DNA from: CAXBNB01 sp965267535
GTDB lineage: Bacteria; Bacteroidota; Bacteroidia; Cytophagales; Cyclobacteriaceae
Direction: 5' to 3'
Assembly: GCA_965267535.1 (NCBI GenBank)
Contig: OZ254082.1
Span: 2,046,001 to 2,110,000 of the forward strand
DNA length: 64,000 bases
The notes under the pieces are model-generated. The model searched no databases and was not told the origin of the DNA. It was given only the letters and a program-made list of their open reading frames with translations. The first letter of the stretch is position 1; each line of letters opens with the position of its first letter. Position numbers and translations under genes: made by a program. Below, in pieces: positions 36,031 to 44,668 of this stretch.

Positions 36031-36430
36031 TTGTGTATTGCTGATAGATGATGACCAGGCGACAAACTTTTTGCATGAAATTGTTATAAAGAAGATGGAC
36101 TGTACCCACAATGTGGTGTCAGTCTTAAGTGGAAAAGCCGCCCTGGATTACCTGAAATCGCAAGAGGATGGAAAAAACCCGCAACCGGAATTGATCTTTT
36201 TGGACATCAACATGCCGGCCATGAACGGTTGGGAGTTTTTAGATGAATATGCCAAACTAGAGAGTTATGAAAAAGGGGGGGTAGTGCTCATGATGCTTAC
36301 TACATCGTTGAATCCTGACGATAAAGAAAAGTCTAAAAATTTGCCCCATGTGAGTGGCTTTATGAACAAGCCCCTGACAGAAAAGTTGATGGAGCAGGTA
36401 CTCAAAGAGAACTTCCCCGACCGGTTTTAG
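36014..36430 (+). CDS. Single-domain response regulator (CheY-like receiver)
   Basis: 138 residues, only a receiver domain. Acidic pocket Asp12-Asp14 (IDDD), phosphoacceptor Asp64 (FLDINMP), the switch region MLTTS and the conserved lysine in GFMNKPL are all present. There is no DNA-binding output, so it acts by protein interaction or as a phosphorelay intermediate. This Rcp1-like receiver type commonly pairs with phytochrome-group kinases; here it overlaps the kinase gene by 17 bp. Confidence 0.94.
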   Translation: MKQKLNCVLLIDDDQATNFLHEIVIKKMDCTHNVVSVLSGKAALDYLKSQEDGKNPQPELIFLDINMPAMNGWEFLDEYAKLESYEKGGVVLMMLTTSLNPDDKEKSKNLPHVSGFMNKPLTEKLMEQVLKENFPDRF

Positions 36431-36440
36431 AACTATTCAG

Positions 36441-36869
36441 ATGGTTGTAATCGTCTCCCTTTTTCTCAGTAGTGTGTTTCTACTGCTCGCTGTATTGCAT
36501 TTTTATTGGGCTTCAGGAGGTGAATGGGGGCTGGATGCAGCCCTGCCTGCCAATGCCCAAGGACAAAGAATATTAAACCCTAAACCTATCGATTGTATTG
36601 TGGTAGGCTTAGGGTTATTGTTTTTCGGGTTTTTCTACTTATCAAAATGTGTGGAAATGCCTATTGATACACCCTATTGGCTGGATGTGTATCCGGCATG
36701 GGGCATAGCAGCCATTTTTTTGTTGCGCACTATAGGCGACTTTCGTTACGTAGGTTTTTTCAAAAAAGTAAAAAACACTCACTTTGCCCGTATGGACAAG
36801 CAATTTTTCACTCCACTATGTTTGGTAGTGGGAGGGGTAGGGCTGTGGCTAGCCTACACCATTGCCTGA
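36441..36869 (+). CDS. DUF3995 family membrane protein
   Basis: 142 residues with four hydrophobic segments: near the N-terminus (VSLFLSSVFLLLAVLHFYW), about 50-67 (CIVVGLGLLFFGFFYL), about 82-98 around PAWGIAAIFLLRTIGD, and at the C-terminus (LCLVVGGVGLWLAYTIA). The HFYWASGG and RTIGDFRYVGFFK blocks fit DUF3995. Function unknown. It starts 10 bp after the receiver gene, so it is probably the third gene of that operon. The stop is 7 bp from the convergent proA stop. Confidence 0.85.
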   Translation: MVVIVSLFLSSVFLLLAVLHFYWASGGEWGLDAALPANAQGQRILNPKPIDCIVVGLGLLFFGFFYLSKCVEMPIDTPYWLDVYPAWGIAAIFLLRTIGDFRYVGFFKKVKNTHFARMDKQFFTPLCLVVGGVGLWLAYTIA

Positions 36870-36876
36870 CCGGGGG

Positions 36877-38127
36877 TTATGCACGTATCTGCCCGTTACC
36901 TTTTACCACCCACTTGTAGGTTGTGATCTCCTCCAGAGCCATGGGCCCGCGAGCATGAAGTTTTTGCGTACTAATGCCAATCTCTGCACCCAGCCCGAAC
37001 TGAGCCCCATCTGTAAATGCCGTGGAGGTATTGGCATACACTGCTGCAGCATCCACCTGATTTAAGAATGAGCCAATAGCATTTGGGTCTTCAGCTACTA
37101 TAGCCTCACTGTGTCTGGAACTGTGCACGGCTATATGATCCAGTGCATCTTGTATAGATGCTACCGTTTTTATTGCCATTTTGTTAGCTAAAAACTCAGT
37201 GCCAAAGTGTTCTTCACTGGCTTTATGCAGAAGGTCCGTTGGGTACGTGCCGTCTATCGTGTTGTAGGCGTGTTCGTCGGCATAAATTTCCGTTCCTTTC
37301 TCAGCCAGCAGCTCCGTGATTTCTCGCAGATCTGCCAGTTTGTTCTGATGTATGAGTAGGCAATCCAAAGCATTGCATACGCTTACTCTTCGGGTTTTAG
37401 CATTACAAATGATGGCTTTACCTTTTTGCAGGTCGGCACTTTCATCGTAGTAGGTGTGCACTATTCCTGCTCCGGTTTCAATGGCCGGCACTTTAGCATT
37501 GTCGCGTACGTAGTTGATCAGGTTTTGGCTGCCTCTTGGTATGATAATGTCTACATACTCCGTAGCGTTGAGCATTTCAGTAGTAGCGGCTCTGTCGGTG
37601 GGTAGTAGAGTGACTATGTCTTCGTTTATTTGGTGCTTTCGCAGTACTTCCTTTATCAAATCTACTATGGCCAGATTTGAAAATTCAGCATCGCTACCTC
37701 CCTTGAGCAGGCAGGCATTTTTAGTTTTGAAGCAAAGAGAAAAAACATCGAAAGACACATTGGGGCGAGCTTCGTAGATGATCCCAATGACACCCATGGG
37801 TACACGCACTTTGGATAGTTGCAGCCCATTGTCTAGTGTTTTCTGTGTGATTATATCGCCCACAGGGCTCGATAGGTTCGATACATTGATGATGTCTTCG
37901 GCTATGCCATGGATGCGTTCACTGGTTAGCATCAGTCGGTCGTATTTGGGGTCCGACTTGTCCATTCGTTCCAGATCTTTTTGGTTGGCTGCCAGTAGTT
38001 CGGGGATACGTGCAGTAGCCAGTGCGGCCAGATCACCAAGAACGGCTTGTATGGTTTCGTCGGTAAGGTTTACCAGTTCTCGGCTTGCTTTGCGTACGTT
38101 TTTAAATGTCGATACTATAGTACTCAT
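36877..38127 (-). CDS. proA: Glutamate-5-semialdehyde dehydrogenase (gamma-glutamyl phosphate reductase)
   Basis: 416 residues from ATG 38127. A TTG at 38154 would add nine residues and overlap the proB stop, but the ATG gives the usual family length (E. coli 417). It reduces gamma-glutamyl phosphate to glutamate semialdehyde. Motifs: VPMGVIGIIYEARPNVSFDV, LKGGSDAEFSN, the catalytic-cysteine stretch AKTRRVSVCNALD and C-terminal FGLGAEIGISTQKLHARGPM. Last gene of the long amino acid operon, 23 bp after proB. Confidence 0.96.
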   Translation of the reverse strand: MSTIVSTFKNVRKASRELVNLTDETIQAVLGDLAALATARIPELLAANQKDLERMDKSDPKYDRLMLTSERIHGIAEDIINVSNLSSPVGDIITQKTLDNGLQLSKVRVPMGVIGIIYEARPNVSFDVFSLCFKTKNACLLKGGSDAEFSNLAIVDLIKEVLRKHQINEDIVTLLPTDRAATTEMLNATEYVDIIIPRGSQNLINYVRDNAKVPAIETGAGIVHTYYDESADLQKGKAIICNAKTRRVSVCNALDCLLIHQNKLADLREITELLAEKGTEIYADEHAYNTIDGTYPTDLLHKASEEHFGTEFLANKMAIKTVASIQDALDHIAVHSSRHSEAIVAEDPNAIGSFLNQVDAAAVYANTSTAFTDGAQFGLGAEIGISTQKLHARGPMALEEITTYKWVVKGNGQIRA

Positions 38128-38150
38128 GTTTTGTATGCTATCTGCTTTTT

Positions 38151-39215
38151 TCAACTCAAAAATAAATAATTGTAATGCACCAATACCGGGCTGCCTTTCA
38201 CCCCAATGTATTCCCGTGCTTTGTCAGAATCGTATTTTACCATTCCCAGTCCCAGGTTGTTTCCCTGCTGATCCACTATGCTGATCACATCCCCTTTTTT
38301 GAATTCTCCACTAATAGAAACCACGCCCACTGGCAGCAGACTTGTGGCTTTTGGAGAGGTAAGGGCTTCTTTGGCGCCCTCGTTTACAGTGATGTGACCC
38401 TTGGCAAAGCTGCCCGATTGAGCTACCCATTTTTTTACGTTGGAAGTGTCCTTTTTGCCCGGAGGAAAAAAAGTGCCCGCTTCTTTGTTGAGAAGTTGCT
38501 GAACGATATCTGTTTGCATACCATTGCCTATAAAAACGGCAATTCCGAGCTTGGCAAGCTTTATAGCCGTGTTGGCTTTGGCTGCCATACCCCCGCGTCC
38601 AAAATTCGATTTAGTGCTCACTATGTAATCTTCCAAACGAGTGCTTTTGGCGCTGTACTCTTTTATAAGTGTAGAATCGGGATGCTCAGGGTGACCCGTG
38701 AAAATACCGTCTACATTGGTGAGGATGACCAGCGAGTCTACATCCATCATGGCAGCTACCAGTCCGGATAGTTCGTCGTTATCGGTAAACATCAGCTCAG
38801 TGATAGAGATGACGTCATTTTCGTTGATGATGGGGGTGACTCCACTGCGCAGCAGCCCGTCCAGACAGTTTTTCATATTGAGGTAGTGCTGTCGGGTACG
38901 AAAATCTTCTTTGGTAACCAGCACCTGAGAGCAGACCATTCCTTTAGAGGCAAACAACTCACTGTAGATTTTCATGAGTTCAACCTGTCCTATGGCCGCC
39001 AATACCTGCCTACGGGAAATTGTGTCCAGGGGCTTTGGCAAGGCTAGTTTGCTTTTGCCTGCCGCTACTGCACCCGATGATACCAGTATCACATCTATGC
39101 CCAGTGTTTTGAGTTGGGCTATTTGCGATACCAGATGCGCCATGCGGTCTACATCGGGCAGCCCGCTGGCAAGAGTGAGCACATTCGAACCTATTTTTAC
39201 TACTACCTTCTTCAC
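38151..39215 (-). CDS. proB: Glutamate 5-kinase
   Basis: 354 residues: an amino acid kinase domain (KKVVVKIGSNVLTL, VSSGAVAAG, INENDVISI, LTNVDGIFTGHP, GRGGMAAK) and a C-terminal PUA domain (about residues 265-350). It catalyses the first committed step of proline synthesis and is feedback-inhibited by proline in the family. It lies 13 bp after purU and 23 bp before proA, so it is part of the same transcript. Confidence 0.96.
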   Translation of the reverse strand: MKKVVVKIGSNVLTLASGLPDVDRMAHLVSQIAQLKTLGIDVILVSSGAVAAGKSKLALPKPLDTISRRQVLAAIGQVELMKIYSELFASKGMVCSQVLVTKEDFRTRQHYLNMKNCLDGLLRSGVTPIINENDVISITELMFTDNDELSGLVAAMMDVDSLVILTNVDGIFTGHPEHPDSTLIKEYSAKSTRLEDYIVSTKSNFGRGGMAAKANTAIKLAKLGIAVFIGNGMQTDIVQQLLNKEAGTFFPPGKKDTSNVKKWVAQSGSFAKGHITVNEGAKEALTSPKATSLLPVGVVSISGEFKKGDVISIVDQQGNNLGLGMVKYDSDKAREYIGVKGSPVLVHYNYLFLS

Positions 39216-39228
39216 TTACTCACGTTTT

Positions 39229-40089
39229 TTACTGAAAGATGATGGTTTTTTTGCCTTGCATCAATATCCTGTCTTCGGCAAAATAATGCATGGCTCTGGC
39301 CAACACCATGCGCTCCAGGTCACGGCCCTTTCTTACCAGATCGCTCACCGTATCGCGGTGCGATATGCGTATGATGTCTTGTTCTATAATGGGACCTTCG
39401 TCTATATCTTTGGTTACAAAGTGGCTGGTAGCTCCTATAATTTTAACTCCACGCTCGTATGCCTGCTTGTATGGATTGCCACCGATAAAAGCCGGCAAAA
39501 AGGAATGGTGGATGTTGATGATATTATTGGGGTAGTGGTTTACAAAATCTTCGGTTAGCACCTGCATGTATCGAGCCAGTACCAGTGTATCTATCTTGTG
39601 TTCCTCCAGAAGTGCCAGCTCTTTGGCCTCCTGCTCTGCTTTGTTTTCTTTGGTTATTGGGAAAACATGATAGGGAATACCGTATTGATCGGCCAGAGGC
39701 TTCAGATCCGGATGATTGGAAACTATGAGAGGAATGTCAATTGGGTATTCGCCGTTTTTGTGACGCCAGAGTATTTCGAGCAGGCAATGGTCGTATTTGG
39801 ATACAAAAATGGCTACACGTTTGTTGATGCCCGAAAACCGGATTTGCCAGGTGGCATTCATGGATTTTCCGATAGGAGAGAAGGCCTCTTCTATTTTATC
39901 CCGGGCTATTTTAAAGTTTTTGGTTTCCCACGATACCCTTACGGAAAAAATTTTTTCTACAGGGTCCACGTGCTCGTGCAGGTTGATGATGTTGCCGCCG
40001 TTTTCAAATACAAAGTTGGAAATACGAGACACCAGACCTGTTTGGTCCGGACCGGATAGTAGCAGTGTGGCTTGTGGATTTGTACTCAT
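39229..40089 (-). CDS. purU: Formyltetrahydrofolate deformylase
   Basis: 286 residues. An N-terminal ACT domain (LLSGPDQTGLVSRISNF) is followed by the formyltransferase-like hydrolase domain, with NIHHSFLPAFIGGNPYKQA and VTKDIDEGPIIEQD carrying the catalytic Asn/His/Asp set. It releases formate from 10-formyl-THF. It is embedded between metY and proB, where methionine metabolism (one-carbon balance, with ACT regulation by Met/Gly in E. coli) may explain the placement. Confidence 0.95.
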   Translation of the reverse strand: MSTNPQATLLLSGPDQTGLVSRISNFVFENGGNIINLHEHVDPVEKIFSVRVSWETKNFKIARDKIEEAFSPIGKSMNATWQIRFSGINKRVAIFVSKYDHCLLEILWRHKNGEYPIDIPLIVSNHPDLKPLADQYGIPYHVFPITKENKAEQEAKELALLEEHKIDTLVLARYMQVLTEDFVNHYPNNIINIHHSFLPAFIGGNPYKQAYERGVKIIGATSHFVTKDIDEGPIIEQDIIRISHRDTVSDLVRKGRDLERMVLARAMHYFAEDRILMQGKKTIIFQ

Positions 40090-40109
40090 GTTAGATGGTT
40101 TTGTAAATG

Positions 40110-40149
40110 AGGTGACCCGAAAATGTCCCTAAGGATAATCGGATCACCT
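40110..40149 (-). other. Hairpin between metY and purU
   Basis: Arms of 11 bp, AGGTGACCCGA (40110-40120) and TCGGATCACCT (40139-40149), pair with one mismatch on the plus strand and one G-U on the transcript strand, with an 18-nt loop. It lies in the 74-bp gap between metY and purU. No U-run follows. It could be an mRNA processing or stability element within the long operon, or a weak attenuator. Confidence 0.5.
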
Positions 40150-40163
40150 CATGGTAATCAGGA

Positions 40164-41432
40164 TTATGCAGATAGTGCCTGCTCCAAATCAGCTTTTATG
40201 TCTTCTATGTCTTCGATACCAATGCACAATCGGATCATCTCGTTTGATACACCGGCATTTTTCAGCTCTTCTTCGGTGAGCTGGCGGTGAGTAGTAGACG
40301 CGGGATGACAAGCGAGTGATTTGGCATCACCGATATTTACCAGTCGCTTGAACATGCCTAGTGCATCGTAAAACTTCACAGCCGCATCGTATCCGCCTTT
40401 GATGCCAAAAGTCAGCAGAGAGGCAGGTTTGCCATCGCAGTACTTTTGTGCCAGGCTATGGTAGGGGCTGCTTTCCAGTCCGGCAAAGCTTACCCATTCT
40501 ACTTTGTCGTGAGCTTCGAGGTATTTGGCTACAGCCAGCGCATTGTCGCAGTGGCGTTCCATTCTCAAACCTAGCGTTTCCAGACCTTGCAGGATTTGGA
40601 ATGCACTCTGTGCCGGCAGGCAAGACCCTGTATTTCTCAGCGCTACAGTTCGGCATCTGCCAATGTATGCAGCTGCTTCGAATGCTTCGGTATATACCAC
40701 ACCGTGGTAGGATGCTTCCGGTGTATTGAGCATGTGGAAGCGCTCTTTGTGCTCGGCCCATGGGAATTTACCCGAATCTACGATAATACCACCCAGTGTG
40801 GTGCCGTGCCCGGCAATGTACTTAGTAAGGGCATGTACTACTATGTCGGCTCCATATTCGATAGGATTGATGATCATAGGAGTAGCTACGGTATTGTCTA
40901 CTATGAGCGGCACACCGTGCTTGTGAGCCATAGTAGCTATAGCTTCTATGTCTACAATGTTGCCTGCGGGGTTTCCTATTGTTTCTGAGAAAACAGCCTT
41001 GGTTTTATCGTCGATTAGTTTGGCCAGATCTTCGGCTTTGTCTGAGGCGGCAAAGCGCACTTCAATGCCCTGCTTGGGGAGCATGTGTGCAAACAGGGTA
41101 TAGGTTCCCCCGTAAAGCTGAGGAGTGGCTACTATGTTGTCGCCCGCTTCGGCTATGTTGAGGATAGAATAGTTGATAGCGGCCATGCCTGAGCTTACTG
41201 CCAGTGAAGCAATACCCCCTTCCAGTTCGGCTACTCTTTTTTCCAGCACATCTACCGTAGGGTTCATTATACGGCTATAGATGTTGCCCGGTACTTCCAG
41301 GTTAAACAGGTCAGCACCGTGCTGTGCATTGTCAAATTCGTATGCTACTGTCTGGTAGATAGGAACAGCTACTGATTTGGTCGTTGACTCGGTTTCGTAT
41401 CCCGAGTGAATGGCGATCGAATTTTTTTTCAT
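40164..41432 (-). CDS. metY: O-acetylhomoserine sulfhydrylase (aminocarboxypropyltransferase)
   Basis: 422 residues, a Cys/Met metabolism PLP enzyme. The start IAIHSGYETESTTKSVAVPIYQT, the cofactor-phosphate site SSGMAAINY, the ETIGNPAGN block and the PLP lysine in VHALTKYIAGHG are those of the O-acetylhomoserine sulfhydrylase group. It makes homocysteine from O-acetylhomoserine and sulfide. It follows argH by 48 bp, too short a gap for a SAM riboswitch, so it appears to be read from the arginine operon promoter or an internal start. Confidence 0.94.
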   Translation of the reverse strand: MKKNSIAIHSGYETESTTKSVAVPIYQTVAYEFDNAQHGADLFNLEVPGNIYSRIMNPTVDVLEKRVAELEGGIASLAVSSGMAAINYSILNIAEAGDNIVATPQLYGGTYTLFAHMLPKQGIEVRFAASDKAEDLAKLIDDKTKAVFSETIGNPAGNIVDIEAIATMAHKHGVPLIVDNTVATPMIINPIEYGADIVVHALTKYIAGHGTTLGGIIVDSGKFPWAEHKERFHMLNTPEASYHGVVYTEAFEAAAYIGRCRTVALRNTGSCLPAQSAFQILQGLETLGLRMERHCDNALAVAKYLEAHDKVEWVSFAGLESSPYHSLAQKYCDGKPASLLTFGIKGGYDAAVKFYDALGMFKRLVNIGDAKSLACHPASTTHRQLTEEELKNAGVSNEMIRLCIGIEDIEDIKADLEQALSA

Positions 41433-41480
41433 AGTGATTTTAAATTTTATCGTACTGAGTTAAATGGTTAGTAAAAGAAC

Positions 41481-42767
41481 TTATGCGTTGTATGCGCGGT
41501 TGAATTTCTCTTTTATTTCTTCATTGCAGAGGTTGCCGATGCTGCCCTCATGCGTATGATCCAACTTTCTTTTGGGCTGATAGGTTCCGTCGGCTACAGA
41601 TTGGGCTACATTTTTATAGGCGTCTCTGAATGGAGTACCTTGTTTCATGTCTTCATTGAGTACATCTACACTAAAAATATAGTCGTATTTCGAGTCGTCT
41701 GTGATGTTGTCTTTTACGATGATTTTTTCCAGAGAAAAAATAGCCACAGACAGACATGCTTTCAGGCTTTCGATAGCCGGAATGAAAGATTCTTTCACCA
41801 ATTGCAAATCTCTGTGATACCCACTGGGCAGGTTGCTGGTAATGAGCAGCAATTCGTTTGGTAGGTTTTGTATTTTGTTGCATTTGGCTCGTGTGAGTTC
41901 AAATACATCGGGGTTTTTTTTGTGTGGCATAATGCTCGATCCGGTGGTGAGTTCATCGGGAAAGGTGAGAAAGCCAAAGTTTTGCCCCATGTAAAGCGTG
42001 ATGTCCATAGAAAGCCTGGACAGGGTGTTTGCTACAGAAGACATGGCATAAGCCGTGGATTTTTCTACTTTTCCGCGGCTCATTTGTGCTGCTACTGAAT
42101 TGTATTTGAGGGTGTCAAAGCCCATGAGCTCGGTAGTCATGGTGCGGTTGAGTGGGAAAGAAGAACCGTAACCTGCAGCAGATCCCAGTGGGTTTTGATC
42201 AGCTATTTTGTAAGCTGCATTGAGCAGGTGTATGTCGTCGATAAGCGACTCGGCATAGGCGCCAAACCACATTCCGAACGACGAAGGCATAGCTGCCTGC
42301 AAGTGTGTGTAGCCCGGTATGAGCTTGTCTTTGTGAGTATTGCTCAGGTTTATGAGTAAATCAAACAGGTCTTTGACCTGTTTTTTGATGCTGTCGATTT
42401 CGGCTTTGATATAGAGGTGCAGGCACACCAATACCTGATCGTTCCGGGATCTGCCGGTATGAATTTTTTTGCCCGCATCACCTACCTTTTGTGTCAGGTC
42501 GTATTCTATTTTTGAGTGTACGTCTTCAAACGAGTCCGCTATTTCAAAAGTGCCCTCATCTATGTCTTTCAGCATTATGTCCAGGTGGGTACTCAACCCC
42601 TCCAGTTCTTCACTGGTCAGTATGCCTATGCTCTGTAGCATTTGCGCATGGGCTTTAGAGGCCAGTACATCGTATCGGGCCAGATGCATGTCCAGTTCAC
42701 GGTCATTGCCTACTGTAAATTCTTCGATCAGGTTTTCTGTTTTATATCCTTTGTCCCAGAGTTTCAT
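41481..42767 (-). CDS. argH: Argininosuccinate lyase
   Basis: 428 residues. Last step of arginine synthesis. Family signature GSSIMPHKKNPDVFE is complete, with DVHSKIEYDLT, GRSRNDQVL and PGYTHLQAA. It is shorter than many ArgH (about 460) but has all three signature blocks. It follows argE by 44 bp. Confidence 0.96.
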   Translation of the reverse strand: MKLWDKGYKTENLIEEFTVGNDRELDMHLARYDVLASKAHAQMLQSIGILTSEELEGLSTHLDIMLKDIDEGTFEIADSFEDVHSKIEYDLTQKVGDAGKKIHTGRSRNDQVLVCLHLYIKAEIDSIKKQVKDLFDLLINLSNTHKDKLIPGYTHLQAAMPSSFGMWFGAYAESLIDDIHLLNAAYKIADQNPLGSAAGYGSSFPLNRTMTTELMGFDTLKYNSVAAQMSRGKVEKSTAYAMSSVANTLSRLSMDITLYMGQNFGFLTFPDELTTGSSIMPHKKNPDVFELTRAKCNKIQNLPNELLLITSNLPSGYHRDLQLVKESFIPAIESLKACLSVAIFSLEKIIVKDNITDDSKYDYIFSVDVLNEDMKQGTPFRDAYKNVAQSVADGTYQPKRKLDHTHEGSIGNLCNEEIKEKFNRAYNA

Positions 42768-42811
42768 TCGTGGTTGTTTTTATTGCTAAAAATGCCTTCA
42801 AAGCGTTTTTG

Positions 42812-43870
42812 TCAGGTAATTACTTTTTCTAATAAATCGATGTACAGGTTCACACCGTCTTTGAGCTCGTGAATATAAATAAATTCATCGGCAGAATGCG
42901 ACCTGGCAGAGTCTCCCGGTCCCATTTTTAGCGAGGGTACGGGTATGAGTGCCTGATCTGAGGTGGTAGGTGAGCCATAGGGCTTGCGTCCGAGACTTAG
43001 CCCGGCCTGCACCAGTGGGTGGTTTGTGGGGATCGATGACGATTTTAAGCGTACCGATCGGGGAGTTAGGGTTGCCAGTGTATGCTGATCAAGTATTTCC
43101 AGCACTTCTTCGTGAGTGTAGGCATCCGTAACCCGTATGTCGATGGTATAACTGCATTCATCGGGTACCACGTTGTGTTGTGTGCCGGCGTTTACCAGTG
43201 TCACCGACATTTTCATCGGGCCCAGCGTATCCGATACTTTTTCGAAACGGTAGTTTTTTATCCAGTCTATGTCTGCTATGGCTTTGTAGATGGCATTGTC
43301 GCCTTCTTCGCGAGCTGCATGGCCGCTTTTTCCTTTGGCTACAGCGTCTACTACCAGCAGCCCTTTTTCTGATACAGCCATATCCATAAGTGTAGGTTCG
43401 CCTACTATGGCCACATCTATTTCAGGAAGCTGATCCAGTATACACTCTATGCCGTTTTTGCCGGAAATTTCTTCCTCGGCAGTGGCTGCCATCACCAGGT
43501 TGTATTTCAGGTTTTTTTTATCATAAAAATGAATAAACGTAGCAATAAGACAGACTAGTGCACCTCCAGCATCATTGCTTCCCAGCCCATAGAGTTTTCC
43601 GTCTTCTTCTATGGGAGCAAAGGGATCTTTTGTATAGCCTTTGTTGGGTTTCACTGTGTCGTGGTGCGAGTTGAGTAGCAGTGTAGGTTTGGCCGGATCA
43701 AAATGCTTATTGACAGCCCATAAATTGAAAAGGTGTTGTTTGGCGTCTATACCATTGTCGGCAAACACCTGCTTGATTAAAGCAGCAGTTTGTTCTTCTT
43801 CCCGTGAAAAAGACTGGATGGCTATCAGATCTTTTAAAAACCGGAGTACATCTATTGTTTGGTGTGCCAT
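42812..43870 (-). CDS. argE: M20 family deacylase, N-acylornithine/N-acylcitrulline-type
   Basis: 352-residue dinuclear-metal M20 peptidase. Metal ligands are visible in NSHHDTVKP, GSNDAGGAL and TAEEEISGKNG. By position it removes the N-acyl group in arginine synthesis; in ArgF'-type pathways the substrate would be N-acylcitrulline rather than N-acylornithine. It is sandwiched between argB (2-bp gap) and argH. Whether the acyl group is acetyl or succinyl is unresolved, as with argF'. Confidence 0.9.
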   Translation of the reverse strand: MAHQTIDVLRFLKDLIAIQSFSREEEQTAALIKQVFADNGIDAKQHLFNLWAVNKHFDPAKPTLLLNSHHDTVKPNKGYTKDPFAPIEEDGKLYGLGSNDAGGALVCLIATFIHFYDKKNLKYNLVMAATAEEEISGKNGIECILDQLPEIDVAIVGEPTLMDMAVSEKGLLVVDAVAKGKSGHAAREEGDNAIYKAIADIDWIKNYRFEKVSDTLGPMKMSVTLVNAGTQHNVVPDECSYTIDIRVTDAYTHEEVLEILDQHTLATLTPRSVRLKSSSIPTNHPLVQAGLSLGRKPYGSPTTSDQALIPVPSLKMGPGDSARSHSADEFIYIHELKDGVNLYIDLLEKVIT

Positions 43871-43872
43871 GG

Positions 43873-44649
43873 TTAGTTGCTTAGTGTGGTGCCTGCGTTT
43901 AATGCTATATCGTCAGCATGTTTTAGGATTACCCGCTTTACCCCATTGTCTATGGCGTTAAAGGCATTGTCAAGTTTTGGAATCATGCCGTCGTGGATAG
44001 CACCCTGGTCTTTTAACTCGGCATATTTGGCCTTGTCTATGTGGGAGATTACCGAAAGGTCATCGTTTACATCCCGGAGCACACCCTTTTTGTCGAAACA
44101 ATATACCAGATCGGTTTGGTAATGTTGGGAGAGCGCTACCGCCAGTCCCGAAGCTATGGTATCGGCATTGGTGTTGAGCATATTGCCCTGCTGATCGTGT
44201 GTAAGGGCGCAAAATACCGGAGTGACTCCCATATCTATTACTGTAGACAGTGCTTGGGTGTTGATATCGCGGGTATCGAAATCACCTACAAAGCCGTAAT
44301 CTACAGCCGTGTTGATCCGCTTGTGTGCCGGTATGATATTCATATCTGCACCGGTAAGGCCCAGGGCATTGCACGAAAGAGCTTGCAGGTCTGCTACGAT
44401 GTTTTTGTTGATTTGCCCGGCATATACACCGGTTACCAATTTGATGGTTGATTCGTCGGTTACGCGCCGGCCGTCAATCATTTGCACTGGGATACCGAGT
44501 TGTTTGCTCATTTCGGTAGCGAGTTTACCGCCTCCGTGTACCAGTACCTTTAGTCCATCGATTTTAGCAAAGTTGGTGAGAAACGCATCAAGAGCTTTTT
44601 CATTGTCGATGATATTACCCCCGATTTTGATTACCTGAATGTTGTTCAT
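43873..44649 (-). CDS. argB: N-acylglutamate kinase (acetylglutamate kinase family)
   Basis: 258 residues from ATG 44649; a longer frame to 44685 would overlap argF' and is not used. Amino acid kinase fold: VIKIGGNIID, LVHGGGKLATEM, LTGADMNIIPAHKR and NTNADTIASGLAVAL. It phosphorylates N-acetyl- or N-succinylglutamate. The gap to argF' is 19 bp. Family members in this operon type act on the acylated glutamate made by the GNAT enzyme. Confidence 0.94.
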   Translation of the reverse strand: MNNIQVIKIGGNIIDNEKALDAFLTNFAKIDGLKVLVHGGGKLATEMSKQLGIPVQMIDGRRVTDESTIKLVTGVYAGQINKNIVADLQALSCNALGLTGADMNIIPAHKRINTAVDYGFVGDFDTRDINTQALSTVIDMGVTPVFCALTHDQQGNMLNTNADTIASGLAVALSQHYQTDLVYCFDKKGVLRDVNDDLSVISHIDKAKYAELKDQGAIHDGMIPKLDNAFNAIDNGVKRVILKHADDIALNAGTTLSN

Positions 44650-44668
44650 GGTTGTTGGATTAGTTTGT

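Noticed and set aside
38154..38154. TTG start of proA overlapping the proB stop
   Set aside because: Less likely than ATG 38127, which gives the normal family length; translational coupling cannot be excluded.
40448..40988. Several plus-strand frames opposite metY
   Set aside because: Antisense shadows of metY; overlapping one another in different frames.
41433..41480. SAM riboswitch upstream of metY
   Set aside because: The gap to argH is only 48 bp, too short, and has no conserved core.
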